From Macrocystis pyrifera (Eukaryota; Sar; Phaeophyceae; Laminariales; Laminariaceae), in the NCBI GenBank assembly GCA_031763025.1, contig JASSKH010000007.1, positions 11,700,454-11,764,453 on the forward strand: DNA of 64,000 bases, in the 5' to 3' direction. Both the position numbers and the translations under genes were made by a program. Below the pieces are notes generated by a model that did not search any database, was not told where the DNA came from, and saw only the letters and a program-made list of their open reading frames with translations. Shown in pieces: positions 1-27,318 of the stretch (positions within the stretch are counted from its first letter, which is position 1; every line of letters starts with the position of its first letter).

Positions 1-67
1 CTACCCACCCCTGCTTCCAACCGATCACCCATCCAATAATCCCGATTGCCCGACCAGAAGCCTCCCG

Positions 68-216
<149 letters not shown>

Positions 217-274
217 AAATCTAGACCATCGTTCGCGGACGTACGTATGCGCTTGTGCTGATGGGATCAATAAT

Positions 275-15308
<15,034 letters not shown>

Positions 15309-15624
15309 ACTGAAATCTCTAAGGCGAGATGGGGGGGAGAGAGGGTTTGGGCGGCCAGCAGGAAGCGTGGCACGAGGCAAGGTGCGGCGTTGGGCTTGGT
15401 GCAGTAAGCCTGGATGGTTTAGCCTCTGCGTGTTAGGCTTCCTGGAGTGTTTCCCTCTCTGCTCTCCTGCGTTGGTCAGCCTATGTCGTTCGTGTCATTT
15501 TGCCTCCCCTGATCCCTTAACAAGAACGCCTCGGTTTTCATGAAATACGCCGCATTTTTTTCAGAGACTACGCCTTGGTCACCTCCGAGAACATACCTTG
15601 ACTTACCGCATCGTCACTGCGTTG
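15309..15624. promoter_or_regulatory. Shared intergenic promoter region of a head-to-head gene pair
   Basis: These 316 bp separate the start codon of the plastid S1 gene (-) from that of the LRR gene (+). Both 5' UTRs and promoters must lie here unless untranslated first exons exist further away. No TATA box at a convincing distance was identified. The stretch has a T-rich patch near 15555-15562. Divergent pairs with short spacers are common in compact brown-algal genomes; co-regulation is only an inference. Confidence 0.5.
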
Positions 15625-18600
15625 ATGGTGACGTCGAGAGCGCCGCGAAGCCATGAGGGCGCTGCGCGAAGAAATTCCCTCCTATTTATCCTTCTCATTT
15701 CCGCAGCAGCTCGTTGTTGCAGCGGGCGTGCAGCGGTCGAAAACGGTATTGGGGTAGCTGCAACAGGCGCAGCAGCCTCAGAAGCAGCAGCAGTAGAAGC
15801 ATCCCATCCCAAGACCATCATCAAAACAGGCGAAGCTTCCGCAGCAACGTCTTCTGCAGCCTCATCACTCCTGGACAAAGAGCGCAGCACCACCGAGGGG
15901 CGAAAAGTCGACCTCTCGTTTTCTCACATGGGCAGCGGTCGTCATCTCCCGGACCTCGCTGCAGTGATCGGACTTTCTCCCTCGCCTGTAGTTGGAGACA
16001 GCGATCAGCAGCAGCAGCAGCAGCAGCAAGAGCCGGATGCTCCACTACATGAGGCTGCCAGTGTGGCGGACCCGCCCCTGGCGCTGGGCCTTCGCGAGTG
16101 CTCGCTTGGAGATGAAGGCGTTGCCGAGATCGCACGGTCCCCGTGGGTGACAGGAAATTTGGGCGTGAGGGCGCTGTCTTTACGCCACAATCAGGTAGGT
16201 GCGCATACATCGTCTTCGTATCTGTTGGCTTTGTGGAAACAATAGACGTACCAGCTATTATTGATGGCGTACTGCTGGTACCTATCTGCTATACCTACAG
16301 CGGTATCTGCTATTAACAATACCATTGTTATTACGGGGGTCCATAGTAAATAGGACCAAATATTGTCAGTAAAAATACGTAAATATATAGGTTTTTATGT
16401 ACGCCGTAGATCCTATTAACTATGGACCCCCATAATAATATTAGTACCTGGTACTCTATTTTGTGCAGTGTGAGAAGGTAATACAGCAGTAGATCATGGT
16501 GTATGTACCACTCCGGTCGTAAGTATGTATGAGGAGAGTTTCGTCTTCATATTCAAGCCTGAGGGGTCCTTACATGGTACGTACGTGCCCTCTGTCCGGA
16601 CCGTTCGGGTTCTTGATGTGTATGAATGCTCAAGCGCTATGTGGTGCGAAGGATGTTATATCATACCATAAGACCTAAGGATGTTACTCGTATATCATAC
16701 CATAAGACCTACCTGGTACGCACGAAATATGTACGACTAATGAGGATCTGCTTGGAGCCGAGCACGGCGAGCTCGGCTCCGTTGTCCCTTTTGATGTCGA
16801 CCCTAGCGCTGGCCCATTAGCGCTGAAAATCGAAAAGCTAAACGTACTCGTCAGGCACTCCTAAAACACGAGCAGCAAGAAGTCAGCGCGTTCTGCTGGT
16901 CAGCGCGGCCACGCCAACAGTCAGGAATGCGTGTCAACGGTGGTCCCGGTTCGCGCGCAGCTCGCAAATCCATTCTGAGCGACGCTGCAGTTCTTGAAAG
17001 CGTGAGCAGCAGCCCCTGAATAAAAACGCCCTCCAAATATGTTGGAAACCGTCTATGTTTTGAAAACCGCAAGTCAGCTTCCAACACCCCCAGCTCATGC
17101 ACAGCGGGGTCGCGGAAGTGCTCGCCCACGCGAGGGGTGGCCTGAGCAGCCAAGGAAGCCCGACCTCGGCAAAGGTGCACGGTGCTAGCGCTGAACCCGC
17201 AGGTGGTTCCATGGAGGGGGGGGGTCGTTCTATCCTCGAGGTCGCTAACCTGGACCTAGGTCCGGCGGGGGAATCGGTAAACCCCAAGCATTCAAACCGG
17301 CCGGAAAGCCCCACCTATTTGAAGGCTTGAAGTTTGCGGATGCACCGGCCTGACCCAGGTCCAGGTGGGCGACCTCGAGGTTAGAAGCCCCCTCCATGGA
17401 ACCACCTGCGCCTTCGCCGAGGTCGGGCTTCCTTGGCTGCTCAGGCCACCCCTCGCCCCCTCGCCCGAGCACTTCTGCGACCCCTCTCTGCATGAGCTTG
17501 GGGGCGCTGGGAGCCGACGTGCGGTTCGCGAGGGTGGCTGCCGGAACGTCCCCCTGGTCGGATACGGAAGTATGGCCTGTCGCTGCTTTGGTGGGGGATT
17601 TTTTAGCACCCCCCACTATTAATATTAATAGCGCGCTTCTTGGTTGTGTCCCCACCGCTCCCCTGGCCCTGGTGGCGGGCTGAGCGTCTGGGCGGAGTTG
17701 CCGGGTTTGTGTTTCCGCCCGTACTCTCTTGCTTTTCTTTGGTGACCGCCGTGTTGGCTTTGGGACGACATGTTCTCGTTGCTCAAAATCCTGTCGGACG
17801 TAAGCTCTGCCTTGTCCTAAAGCCGTCGACGCCGCTGCCTTAGAAAGAGTTTTTTGGTAGTCTTCCACGCGAGAGACGGAAGGGGACAACCGCCAGAATT
17901 TCGTCGTTACCTGGTGGTTCGGACAGGTGAGAGACTGTAGTCAAGGTCATGGATTTATGAAGAAGAAATGTCGTCTTTATTGGCCTAACGTGATGGAAAA
18001 AACAATCCCAGGAACTGACAGATGGGGCGTCGTAGCCAACCCATCTGCCAAGCAATCTACGTCCGCTCCTACAATAGATGTTACTGTTATGCTACAAGAG
18101 TCACTCACTTACGTTCGTCTACGTCAAACTACCTGGTTTTTCTCTATCTGGCTGTCGATCGGTGATCTCCAGGGTCGACGAAACAGATGCTACAAAGAAC
18201 ACACTTCGAAGTCGTACCCGAGCAGTCACCAACTAGTCGACTCTCTGCCCAATCATCACCATTCTCTACTGCATTAGACTTTTCATACTTGAGCAGTATT
18301 GTTAGTCTAACAGCAGTGTAGTCCCGCTCGCTACGTTGGCTCCTCCTCTTTCCCCATTGGCCTGCAGTCGGTCTCCTTGTGAGGACAGCTTGGCACCTGC
18401 AACAGGAGACTGGCTCATACCCGTGTTCCGACTATGTACCGCCATCGCCATCTAGTAGTACTGGATCCCAACATCACTTCATTTTTACCTTGTGCACGCC
18501 TCAAAAATAAAGGCGGCAGCGCGGAAGCAGTTGTCGGGTGCGGTTCTCACGTTTGGTCTTTTTGCGGCATTCGCGCGAGGTTCGCACTCAATTTTTTGCG

Positions 18601-21600
18601 GTAACATGCACCCCTGCAAAATATCACATCAGGACTGTCGTACACATCACACAACCCACGGCTAGCTCGGCAACACAGCCGAACGCCCCCCCCGTATGTA
18701 GCCAGCAGGCGAGCCACAACGACAGCGCCCGACGTTTTCGGGCCTTTTTGTTTCCCGGCCTTCGAGCCAAAGCGGATATATTTCGAGGATAAATCAGCAA
18801 ATGATTAAGGGTCGGGTCCAAGAGGAGATGAGGAAGAGGAGGAGTGAAAAAGTGTGCGAGTGTGCGCGGAGCACGCTTGCTTGGCTCAGCTCGGCCTGAG
18901 CAAGCAAAACGCGAATACCCTGGAGGTCAACGAAAAGCAAGCCCGACGACCCCCGTGACCCTCGATCATCCTTTTGACCCATGTGGGGTTCTCCCCAGGT
19001 TGTTGAATTTTTATTTCTGGATGTGCCGCGTAACTACGCAATCGGCGTTGGCCATGCGGTAGTAGTACCGCGCTGCCTGTACTGCCCTAGCAATTTGTAC
19101 CACTGCCGTCGCCTCACCGACTCCGCATAGGCTACTGTCTACTGCTGGGTAGCTTCATAGCTATCCTTCGCCTGGGAAGCTCCCGTACGTCGCATGGAGG
19201 GAAACATTCCATCACGATCGTGCATGGTCTCTTGACGACAGTATTTTAATGCCAGGAAACAAAGCACCGAACCACTCTTTTCAAAGTCAAAAATCAAGAA
19301 GTTTCTACTCTCTATCCGGGACAATGGATTCACGGGGATCGGAGCACGTTTGGCCCACGGTATAATCACTGTTGCAAAAAATTAGGGGTCGAGGAGGGGG
19401 GGGGGGATGGGGGATGTCCGCCCGTGGTCTTGATGGCTGTATCGTGGACGGACGGACGGACGCTCTCGTGACGTTGAAGTATTGAGAGAACAATATGAAC
19501 ACCGCCACCGGCCACCCTCGTGGAGCTGGTCAATAGCTCGTTCTGCCTCTGGTACAGCAGTTGATTCTGCCGTGTGCAGCAGCAGTACATAGTAGCAGTA
19601 GCAGCAGCAGGGTAGTAAGAGTATTAGTAGTAGCAATACGTAGCTGAAGCAATAGCAACACGTAGCGGTAGCTGTAGCCGTAGTGGTAGTTGCAGCAGCG
19701 TTACAAGCCTGAGTAGCAGTAGCAGTAGCAGTAGCAGTAGCAGTAGCAAGCGTAAGCGTGGCAGTGAGAGCGATGGACAGGGGGCCCTCGAGGCTTAGGC
19801 CGCTCGTGCGCATGGTTCCAACGTCGCTCTCTATGTTGTCGGACTTGTAGTATTTTCTTCAGCAGTAGACCCAATGCTCTAGCCGTAGCCCCATCTCATT
19901 TTTAGTGCAAAACTAGTCTAGTCTGCTCGCCCTAATTTCCCCTTCGCGCTGCAGCATACGCCTGGCACAGCCTAAAGAAATACACGAAGTACGACTACGG
20001 CTTTGCCGGCCTATATAATCAGTGGGAACGATTTCCTCACTAGGTAAAATAGCGTTCCTGTTTCGTCGTACACAGTGGGGAGTAACCCTTTGCAGCAGGT
20101 TGAGTTAACCCCTTGAGCACTGCACCCACGTTTACGAGGACAAACTCCGTACTTGGAAATTATGCGGGAGAACTATATAGCAGCGCTAAAAGTTAGGATT
20201 AAGATTAGGACAAGAACATTTCCTAACTATCTACGTACGCGGGATAATTGTTGCAGTGCTAAAAGTTAGGGTTTGGGTTAGTTATAGGGTTAGTACGTGC
20301 ATTAGTACGTGCATCCGAACGATTGGGCCGACCGACCGACCAACCGACCGACCGACCGACCAACCCCCACACAGCTTACGGCGAAGGGCGTGCGGGTGCT
20401 GCTTGAGTCCCTCCGGTCTTCCCCCTCTTCCGGCGGCATCGGCGGCGGCTCCGGCGACAGGCTGTCTTTCCTCGAGCTCGACTTCAACCCTATCGGGGAC
20501 GCGGGGGTGCAACCGTTTCCCGCGTACCTCAAGCAGAGGGCGGCGGGGGTGGCGGCGGCGGGCTGCAGGAGCTCTCCCTGAGGTTCTGCGACATCGGTCC
20601 GGCGGGATGCAGGTGTGTACCGGGTAGGTGCCCGGCGACTGGTGTATAGTGTGCTGATCTGCTGCTGTGATGGTGTAGTGTGCTGCGGTCGTCGTGAGCG
20701 GTGTGCTGTGCCGTGCTGTGTTGTGCTTGCATGGAGTTGTCGACGGCAGAACAGTTAGGGGGGTGCTGCTTGCTTTCCTTCAGCAAAGCAAAGAAACGCG
20801 CTCGCCTGCTTGCTTGCTTGCTGCGCGCACGCGAAAAAGGGAAAAAAACGCCGTAGTAGCACGCTTTAGAGCCGTGACGCAACACTCGTATACACTGCGC
20901 CAAGAAATCAGGCTCCCTGTTTCGCTCGATTCACGTGCGCCGCTCCACAGGTACCTATCCTCGGCGCTCATCAAAAGCGCGGCTAGCGCAGCTAGTGCGG
21001 CTTCCACTAAGCCAAACGGCGTCAGGGGAGGAGAGAGGGCGGCGAGCTTCGACTCCAGCCAAGCCCTAGCCTCCCCCGGCCCCACCACAACCCCTGTCGA
21101 TTTCAAAGCGACCGGCGATAACACACCGCCCGCGCACGAAGAGGAGGAGACAGGAGAGGTGGGGGGCCGGGAGAAGGAGGGGGAGGCGGATGAGGAGGGA
21201 GATGCTGGTGCTCTGGTTGCCCCGCCGGCGGCTGGCGTTCGGAGGTTGCTGCTGACCGGGAACCGTCTGGGCGATGCGGGGGCGAGGGCGCTGGCGTCGG
21301 CGCTGAAAAAAGGACCGTTCGCTGGAGGTGTTGGACCTGAGCAGGTGCTGTTGTTGTTGTTGTTGTTGTTGCAGTTGTTGGTGTTGGTGCCACCGCCGCC
21401 GCCACCGCCACCGCCGCCACCGCCGCCACCGCGAGGGATGCGCTTCTCCGTTTTTCAGAAGTCAGCACGGCATCCATGTTTCCGATAAAAAGTTACTCGG
21501 AAGAAAAAAGTTGGACATGTTTTTTTTTTGCAGTGGTAAATAAAAAAGGTTCATCATGTGTCGGTCGTTTTTTTTTTTCGACGGGGAAGCAAGCGATGGT

Positions 21601-23357
21601 GGTGTCGGGGCGTGGTTGAAAGCACCTAGGACCTTGGGGCTGCCGACTCTCAAAGCCGGCGGTGGCCTCTATTACTCCTGGGACAGAAATATCAGACGGT
21701 TGCTTCGAAAGGGTGGCAGCCACCCCGCGAACCTCAGCTAACCCCTGACCCCGGTTCTCTGGGGGCGCCCGCTGCTGGTGCTGTCGGCTGGCTGTGCACG
21801 CCATAAGTACGCGTGTTCTATACAAGAAATGCGTGCTTCTGCTGTACGTGCCATTTTGCACGCAGCGGCGAGATTTATTGGCAACGGCGAGCATTTTCGG
21901 GACTCTTCTGTTTTGTTTTGTTTTTGTAGTTGCTAGGTTGCGTTTTGTTGTCTCTGTCGTCTCTCTTTTTTTGTTCTTCATGTTATTTTTTGTTAATTTT
22001 GTAGTATTTGAACTGGACGTACACGTGTGGCTGTTCTGATCATGATTGACTTTCACGAACACAAAAATCGTAAATAAATGAAAATAGTACGCTGCTCGGT
22101 GGGGAAAGTTTTCGTCCCCGCCCACTCGGCGTTTTGTTTTATTTTATTTTATTTTTTATCGTCGGTGCCGTCTGCGGACAGGTGCCAGATCGGGGACGAC
22201 GGCGCGCGGTGCCTCGCCGACGCTCTGCGGCTCAACACGTGCCTGCGCGAGCTCAGGTGAGACTGGTGGCCTCTGGGTACTTATTATACTCCCCGCGGGG
22301 AGCTCTGACCCCGCGTTGAATTTCGCTCAGAGGCATGCTGCGATAGTAGGGGTGTACGTGAAAAAATCGGGTGAGGAGATTTATACCTCAATACCTGCAG
22401 TAGCCCAAAAACGGACATTTTGTTTTTTGGTTTGATGTACGCTCAACACGCGTTGCCCCTTTTGGAAAGCTTTTTTTTTTTTTTAAGGGATGAGCCACCA
22501 GAAAACAAACTGATAGTTTTTTTTTTTTTGTCTTGTATACCGACCGTCTACGAACGACGTGAGCGCCCAGAAGCAATTTCCTCGGTGTCTTGTCATTGTG
22601 TACGCGTCGAGCAGGCGGCGGAATAGTTGCATACCAACAACGTGCCTTTTTGCGTTTTACTCTCGTCAACAAACGGTCGATCAGCTCCAGGCTCGCAGCA
22701 ACCACAACGCGCCTCGCCTGCTCCGCCCACCACCCCTGCCGCACGTTTTGGTGCATGCAGTGCCTGCCTGGTCGGTGAAAACCGGACGTGCTCCGTCCCG
22801 GCATTGCAGGAATGCGAGGGCCTAAGGTCATACGACAACGGCCATGCACGACATGAGTACACACACACACACCCCCCCCCCTCGAGGGTCTATAGTCACA
22901 ACATCACGGCCATGCATGACAATGAGTGCACTCCCCTGCCCCCCCTCCCCTGTCCCCCCCCGTCACCCTCCAAAGGCTGGGCTACAACGACATTTCCGCC
23001 GACGGTGCGTCGGCCCTAGCCTCCGTGCTCTACGCCGGTTCGAGCAACCTCCAAAGCTTGGAGCTGCAAGGCAACAACGTCGGAGATGCGGGGGCCATCG
23101 CCCTCGCCCACGGCTTGCTTGGTGGCGATGGTAGCGATGGCGGCGGCGGCGGCGGCGGCAGCACTAGGCGCGGCCGTCGTCGGCGAGAATCAGGAGCGAA
23201 GAAGGAGCAACGGAGGCCCGGACGACTCCGGCGGCTAAACCTCGCGGGGAATGATATTGGGTGCTCGGGGGGGTGCGCGCTCGCGAAGGCCCTGTTGGGT
23301 GGCGCCGGTGGTCGCGGCGAATCTATGCTGGAGGAGTTGGACTTGGCGGGTAACGCG
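15625..23357 (+). CDS. Secreted leucine-rich-repeat protein, ribonuclease-inhibitor type (3' end not found)
   Basis: Exons seen: 15625-16194, 20375-20612, 20951-21344, 22182-22256, 22976-23357. The first ATG opens a signal peptide (core SLLFILLISAAA) followed by an Ala/Ser-rich linker with a poly-Gln run. LRRs of about 28 residues follow: LRALSLRHNQ-type strands, FLELDFNPIGDAGV, LQELSLRFCDIGPAGC, RRLLLTGNRLGDAGARALA, LEVLDLSRCQIGDDGARCLA, LQSLELQGNNVGDAGAIALA, RRLNLAGNDIGCSGGCALA, LEELDLAGNAV. Introns fall at equivalent points of the repeat, mostly phase 2, as is usual for NLRC3/RNI-like families. Two frame changes are needed: one in the GGC-rich stretch near 20540-20565 and one in the A run at 21305-21311 (one extra A). 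Both are in low-complexity DNA, so assembly error is more likely than decay, but a pseudogene is possible. The 3' end probably lies in or beyond the N gap. The ligand is unknown. Confidence 0.75.
16331..16435. mobile_element. Palindromic MITE in LRR-gene intron 1
   Basis: Mixed arms: left CCATAGTAAATAGGACC, right CCTATTAACTATGGACCCCC. It therefore bridges the two subfamilies. Confidence 0.85.
17095..17515. repeat. Large inverted repeat (arms about 190 bp)
   Basis: The left arm (17095-17285) and right arm (about 17330-17515) are near-complementary: GAGGGGTGGCCTGAGCAGCC, AGGAAGCCCGACCTCGGC and AGGTGGTTCCATGGAGG occur on opposite strands. An open frame on the minus strand (17245-17889) and a shorter one on the plus strand (17097-17330) encode similar peptides from the two arms (GVAEVLG, GGSMEG, LEVAHLDLGQAG). 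It lies in LRR intron 1. It may be a fold-back transposon or an inverted duplication of coding sequence; the family was not recognised. Confidence 0.65.
22735..22950 (+). repeat. Poly(C)-ended module, short copy
   Basis: Shares TGCCTGGTCGGTGAAAAC, GTGCTCCGTCCCGGCATTG and GGTCATACGACAACGGCCAT with the long copies, then ACATGAGTACACACAC and a C run. A second partial end (ACGGCCATGCATGACAATGA) repeats about 60 bp downstream. It abuts LRR exon 22976, so its C-rich tail now serves as the acceptor polypyrimidine tract. Confidence 0.75.
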
Positions 23358-23433
23358 GTGAGTGGTAATTGGGGGGCGGGGGTAACAAAACACGGTGCAC
23401 TGAGACGGACGAAGGAGACTTGAGGGAGCGGGG

Positions 23434-23533
23434 NNNNNNNNNNNNNNNNNNNNNNNNNNNNNNNNNNNNNNNNNNNNNNNNNNNNNNNNNNNNNNNNNNN
23501 NNNNNNNNNNNNNNNNNNNNNNNNNNNNNNNNN
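23434..23533. other. Assembly gap of 100 Ns
   Basis: Exactly 100 Ns, the usual placeholder for a scaffold gap of unknown size. It falls 77 bp after the last recognised LRR exon, so the missing 3' exons of that gene may be in it. Confidence 0.98.
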
Positions 23534-24068
23534 CCCCGTCCCGACGATTGCACGTATATGACACACACAGCACACACCGCCTTTATGCCAGCCTCGAGTC
23601 TCCAAAGACAGCCATGTAGCTCGACACACCAGCACATGACAAGTGCCACATGGCGGCTATGCGTACGAACGACGCGCCTCTTCTTGCCGACATCGACTGC
23701 CAACGCTGCAGCAACAAAATAGCAGCAACAACCAGCGACTCAACAGCAACAGCAACGTCGAAAACAGCAACAAACAAGCAGCAGCAGCCAACGATAACGG
23801 CAACACAAACGCGACCACTCGAAAAATCACATGCCGTGAAACACCACCAAAAACATGGAACACAAAAACATGGAACACCGCCATTCACCACCAACACCCG
23901 ACACCACCACCAAGAACAAAACGCCGACACAGCAAGACCGCCCTCACCGGGCTTCTCTCTGCGGGGGCAAGCTTCCCTGCGGTGCCTGCCGCGCGCCTCG
24001 CTCCGGGCTCCATCACTGCGCAAAAACAAAAAGGTTTCCGGAGGAAACGCGGAAGTCGAAGCAGAAGC

Positions 24069-24102
<34 letters not shown>

Positions 24103-24664
24103 GCGGCGGTAGGGTGGGACAGGGGGCGGGGCGACGGTGTCAATACAACCGCACACACGCGCACCCGATGCCAAAAAAAACTCACAGAACGGGAGGGGGG
24201 GGGGGGGCATAAGGGGCAAGAGGGGAGGCACCCCCCTCCCCCCTCTCCTCCCAAAGCACACAGTAGCGGGCGCATTGAGGCATGCACTCGTCCATCCAGC
24301 CACCCTCCGCATCTCCTGGCGCACTGCTGCGCACAGTAGATGCTACAGCTGTACACGGTAGTAGAAACGCTCGTGTAGAGTAGGTGGGGGGGGAGGCAGG
24401 GCGGAGCGGGGCGCGTTCTTGATGGAATGTACGATGGTCGGTTCCCTTTGGCTATTAACGGTTGGTTGATCGGTTCTTGGTTGCTTGAGTACTATTGCTT
24501 GTTCGGTCGCTTGGTTGATTGAAATATAATGTTATCATGTTTTGGTTCCTTGGGTGTCTGCATGGTTCGAGTGAAGGTTTCTTCGGGTGGGTGATTTATT
24601 CGCCAGCAGCGCATGACAACGACGTCGCTGTTCAAGCGAGCATCGCGCGGGCAGAAAAACTCAC

Positions 24665-25095
24665 TCTGCGTCTCCAACTGCTTGCGCATCTGCTGCTCCT
24701 GTTTCAGGTCTTCCTTGGTTCCCATAAGAGACCTCTGGATCAGGTCCTGCAAAATCACAAGGCCCAAAGCACAAGGCACAAGGTCCAAGGGTGAAACAAT
24801 TAGGGCACGAGGCGCAAGGCAAGAAAACCCAAGTCGCGCGACGGGGGCCGGACAATAGAAGACGAAAGGGCGGAAAGAGGGGAAAATAGCTGTTTTCATT
24901 TCGGCTATAAACCTCTCCGGAGTTCCGCTGTCGTCGACATTGATGGCGTGCAATTTTGAAGAGGAGCAAAAGTGGACGTCCGCGCGCTGTCCCTATCGAC
25001 TAGTATTCCTATTGCTAATGCTACTACAACTACAACTACTGCTACTACTATTACTACTACTATTACTACTACTGCTACTACTACTACTACTACAA

Positions 25096-25128
<33 letters not shown>

Positions 25129-25190
25129 CTGCTACTGCTGCTGCTACTACTACTACTACTGCTACTATTCGTACTACTACTACTATTACG

Positions 25191-25230
<40 letters not shown>

Positions 25231-26025
25231 TACTACTACTACTACCACTACTACTACTACTGCTACTACTACTACTACTACTACTACTGCTACTATTCGT
25301 ACTACTACTACTATTACGACTACTACTACTACTACTATTACGGGGGTCCATAGTTAACGGGACCAATTTTGTTAGTAAAAATAGGTAAATATATAGGTTT
25401 TTACTACTACTCTACTACTACTACTACCACTACTACTACTACTGCTACTACTACTACTACTACTACTACTGCTACTATTCGTACTACTACTACTATTACG
25501 ACTACTACTACTACTACTATTACGGGGGTCCATAGTTAACGGGACCAATTTTGTTAGTAAAAATAGGTAAATATATAGGTTTTTATGTACACCATAGGTC
25601 CTATTAACTATATACCCCTGTAATACAATCATTACCATATACTACCGTACATCGTACAAGGCAATGAGCTTCGTATCAGTTCTTCGACCTCACCCGTTGC
25701 TGGCTAAAAAACTAGAGTAAAACAAAAACGCGGAGAGTTCAGGATTTCGATCAGCATACCATAGCTCTCGCTGCTAAACAAACACTAAAACACCCAAGGA
25801 CAATAATCTCCGAACCTTTCTCTGCCGTGAGGTTGATTGTAAAGGACACGAGGTCGTCATACTTCCCCCGTAGGGCCTTCGCCTGCGCCCACATTTGGTC
25901 TTGCGTCCTGCGGGCAGGTGTCACAGCGATGAGACGAGAATACAGGCAAGCAAAAACACGTTTCTCAAAGAGTGAGACAGCGGCACGGTGGAGGGACAAT
26001 TACAGCAGCAGCAGCAGCAGGAGCA

Positions 26026-26056
<31 letters not shown>

Positions 26057-26808
26057 GAACAGCAGCAGTAGCAGTAGCAGCAGCAGCAAAAGTGACGCCA
26101 GTCTGCGGCGCACGCATGATGCATCATATTTTCGGTTCATGATTCGCGTGAAAAAGAAGACCTCTCATACGGGCCCTGCCCCCCCCCCCCCCCGCCTCCT
26201 CCCCTCCTCCTCCCCCCTCCCTCCCTCCCTCCCACCTTTCCATAGAAGTACATTTACGCCCCGATCGTCTACTTGTCGGTTTGTTCAATTCGAAGGAAAA
26301 GGCAAACACGCCCCCTTCCATCCCTCACACCCTCCCTCCCTCCCTGTCTTCTTCTATCTCTCCATTTCTTCATCCTTCCCGCCCTCCCACCCACCCCAGA
26401 TTTATGTGTGCAACTTTATTACATTTCGGTGCCTTCAATTGGAAGGAGGACGAGACAGACGCCTCGTGCCGTCGCCCCTCCCTCCCTCTCCCTTCACCCC
26501 TCCCTCTCTCCGTTCGTCCACCCCTTCAGTCCTTCCTCTCTCTGCCCCCCCCGACCCTCTTCCTCCCTCCCTTCAGTCCTCCCTCTCACCCCCCCCCCCG
26601 CCCCTTCCTTCCTCTTTCCCTCCCTCCCTCCGTCTATATTTTCGTCTCTTACATATCATCGTCGTCCCCCATCGCCGCGCAAGCCGTCTTCTCCCCCGGT
26701 CCCAAACCTTGACCGGGGGCCGTCGCCGAGGGCATCTTTGATCCCGTTCGACGTCTGAGGGTTCAACATCGAGAGGCAACAGCATATACAGCAGCGGCAT
26801 CAAACATA

Positions 26809-26842
<34 letters not shown>

Positions 26843-27255
26843 ACATACGCATCGACCAACAGCAGCAACAACAACACCACCAATACCACCACCACCACCA
26901 CCACCAACAAAAACAACCGCAGCATCAGGACCAACAACAAACAACACGAGTAGCAGAGCAACAACAACAACAATCACAACGGCAGCACCATCAGCAGCAA
27001 CACCAACACCACCAACACCAACAACACCAACAACAGCAACACCTCCCCTCAGCTCCCTCTCCCCTTCGCTCCCTCCTCCCTCCCCTCCCCTCCCCTCTTG
27101 TCCCCCCTCCTCCCCTCCCAACCCCACCTGCTTGAGGGTTACGTTGGCTGGTGACGAAGGCACCCCCCTTGGAAACGAAAAGCAGACGATAAGCTTCTTG
27201 CGCTGCACCCTCGACTTCTCCGCTTCCCACAGCTCATTAGGCTGCCCCCCCCCTC

Positions 27256-27318
<63 letters not shown>

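Noticed and set aside
17245-17889. 214-codon gene on the minus strand
   Set aside because: Open and of normal composition, but overlaps an inverted repeat in an intron and has no recognised family; reported as a repeat instead.
24747-25815. Direct splice of VAP exon 25816-25907 to 24665-24746
   Set aside because: It would put the last exon in a frame that reads to an early stop and loses the coiled-coil pattern; an extra exon is likelier.
26160-26760. Pro/Ser-rich frames on the plus strand
   Set aside because: CCCTCC-type low-complexity intron sequence of the VAP gene; only 26708-26754 on the minus strand is coding.
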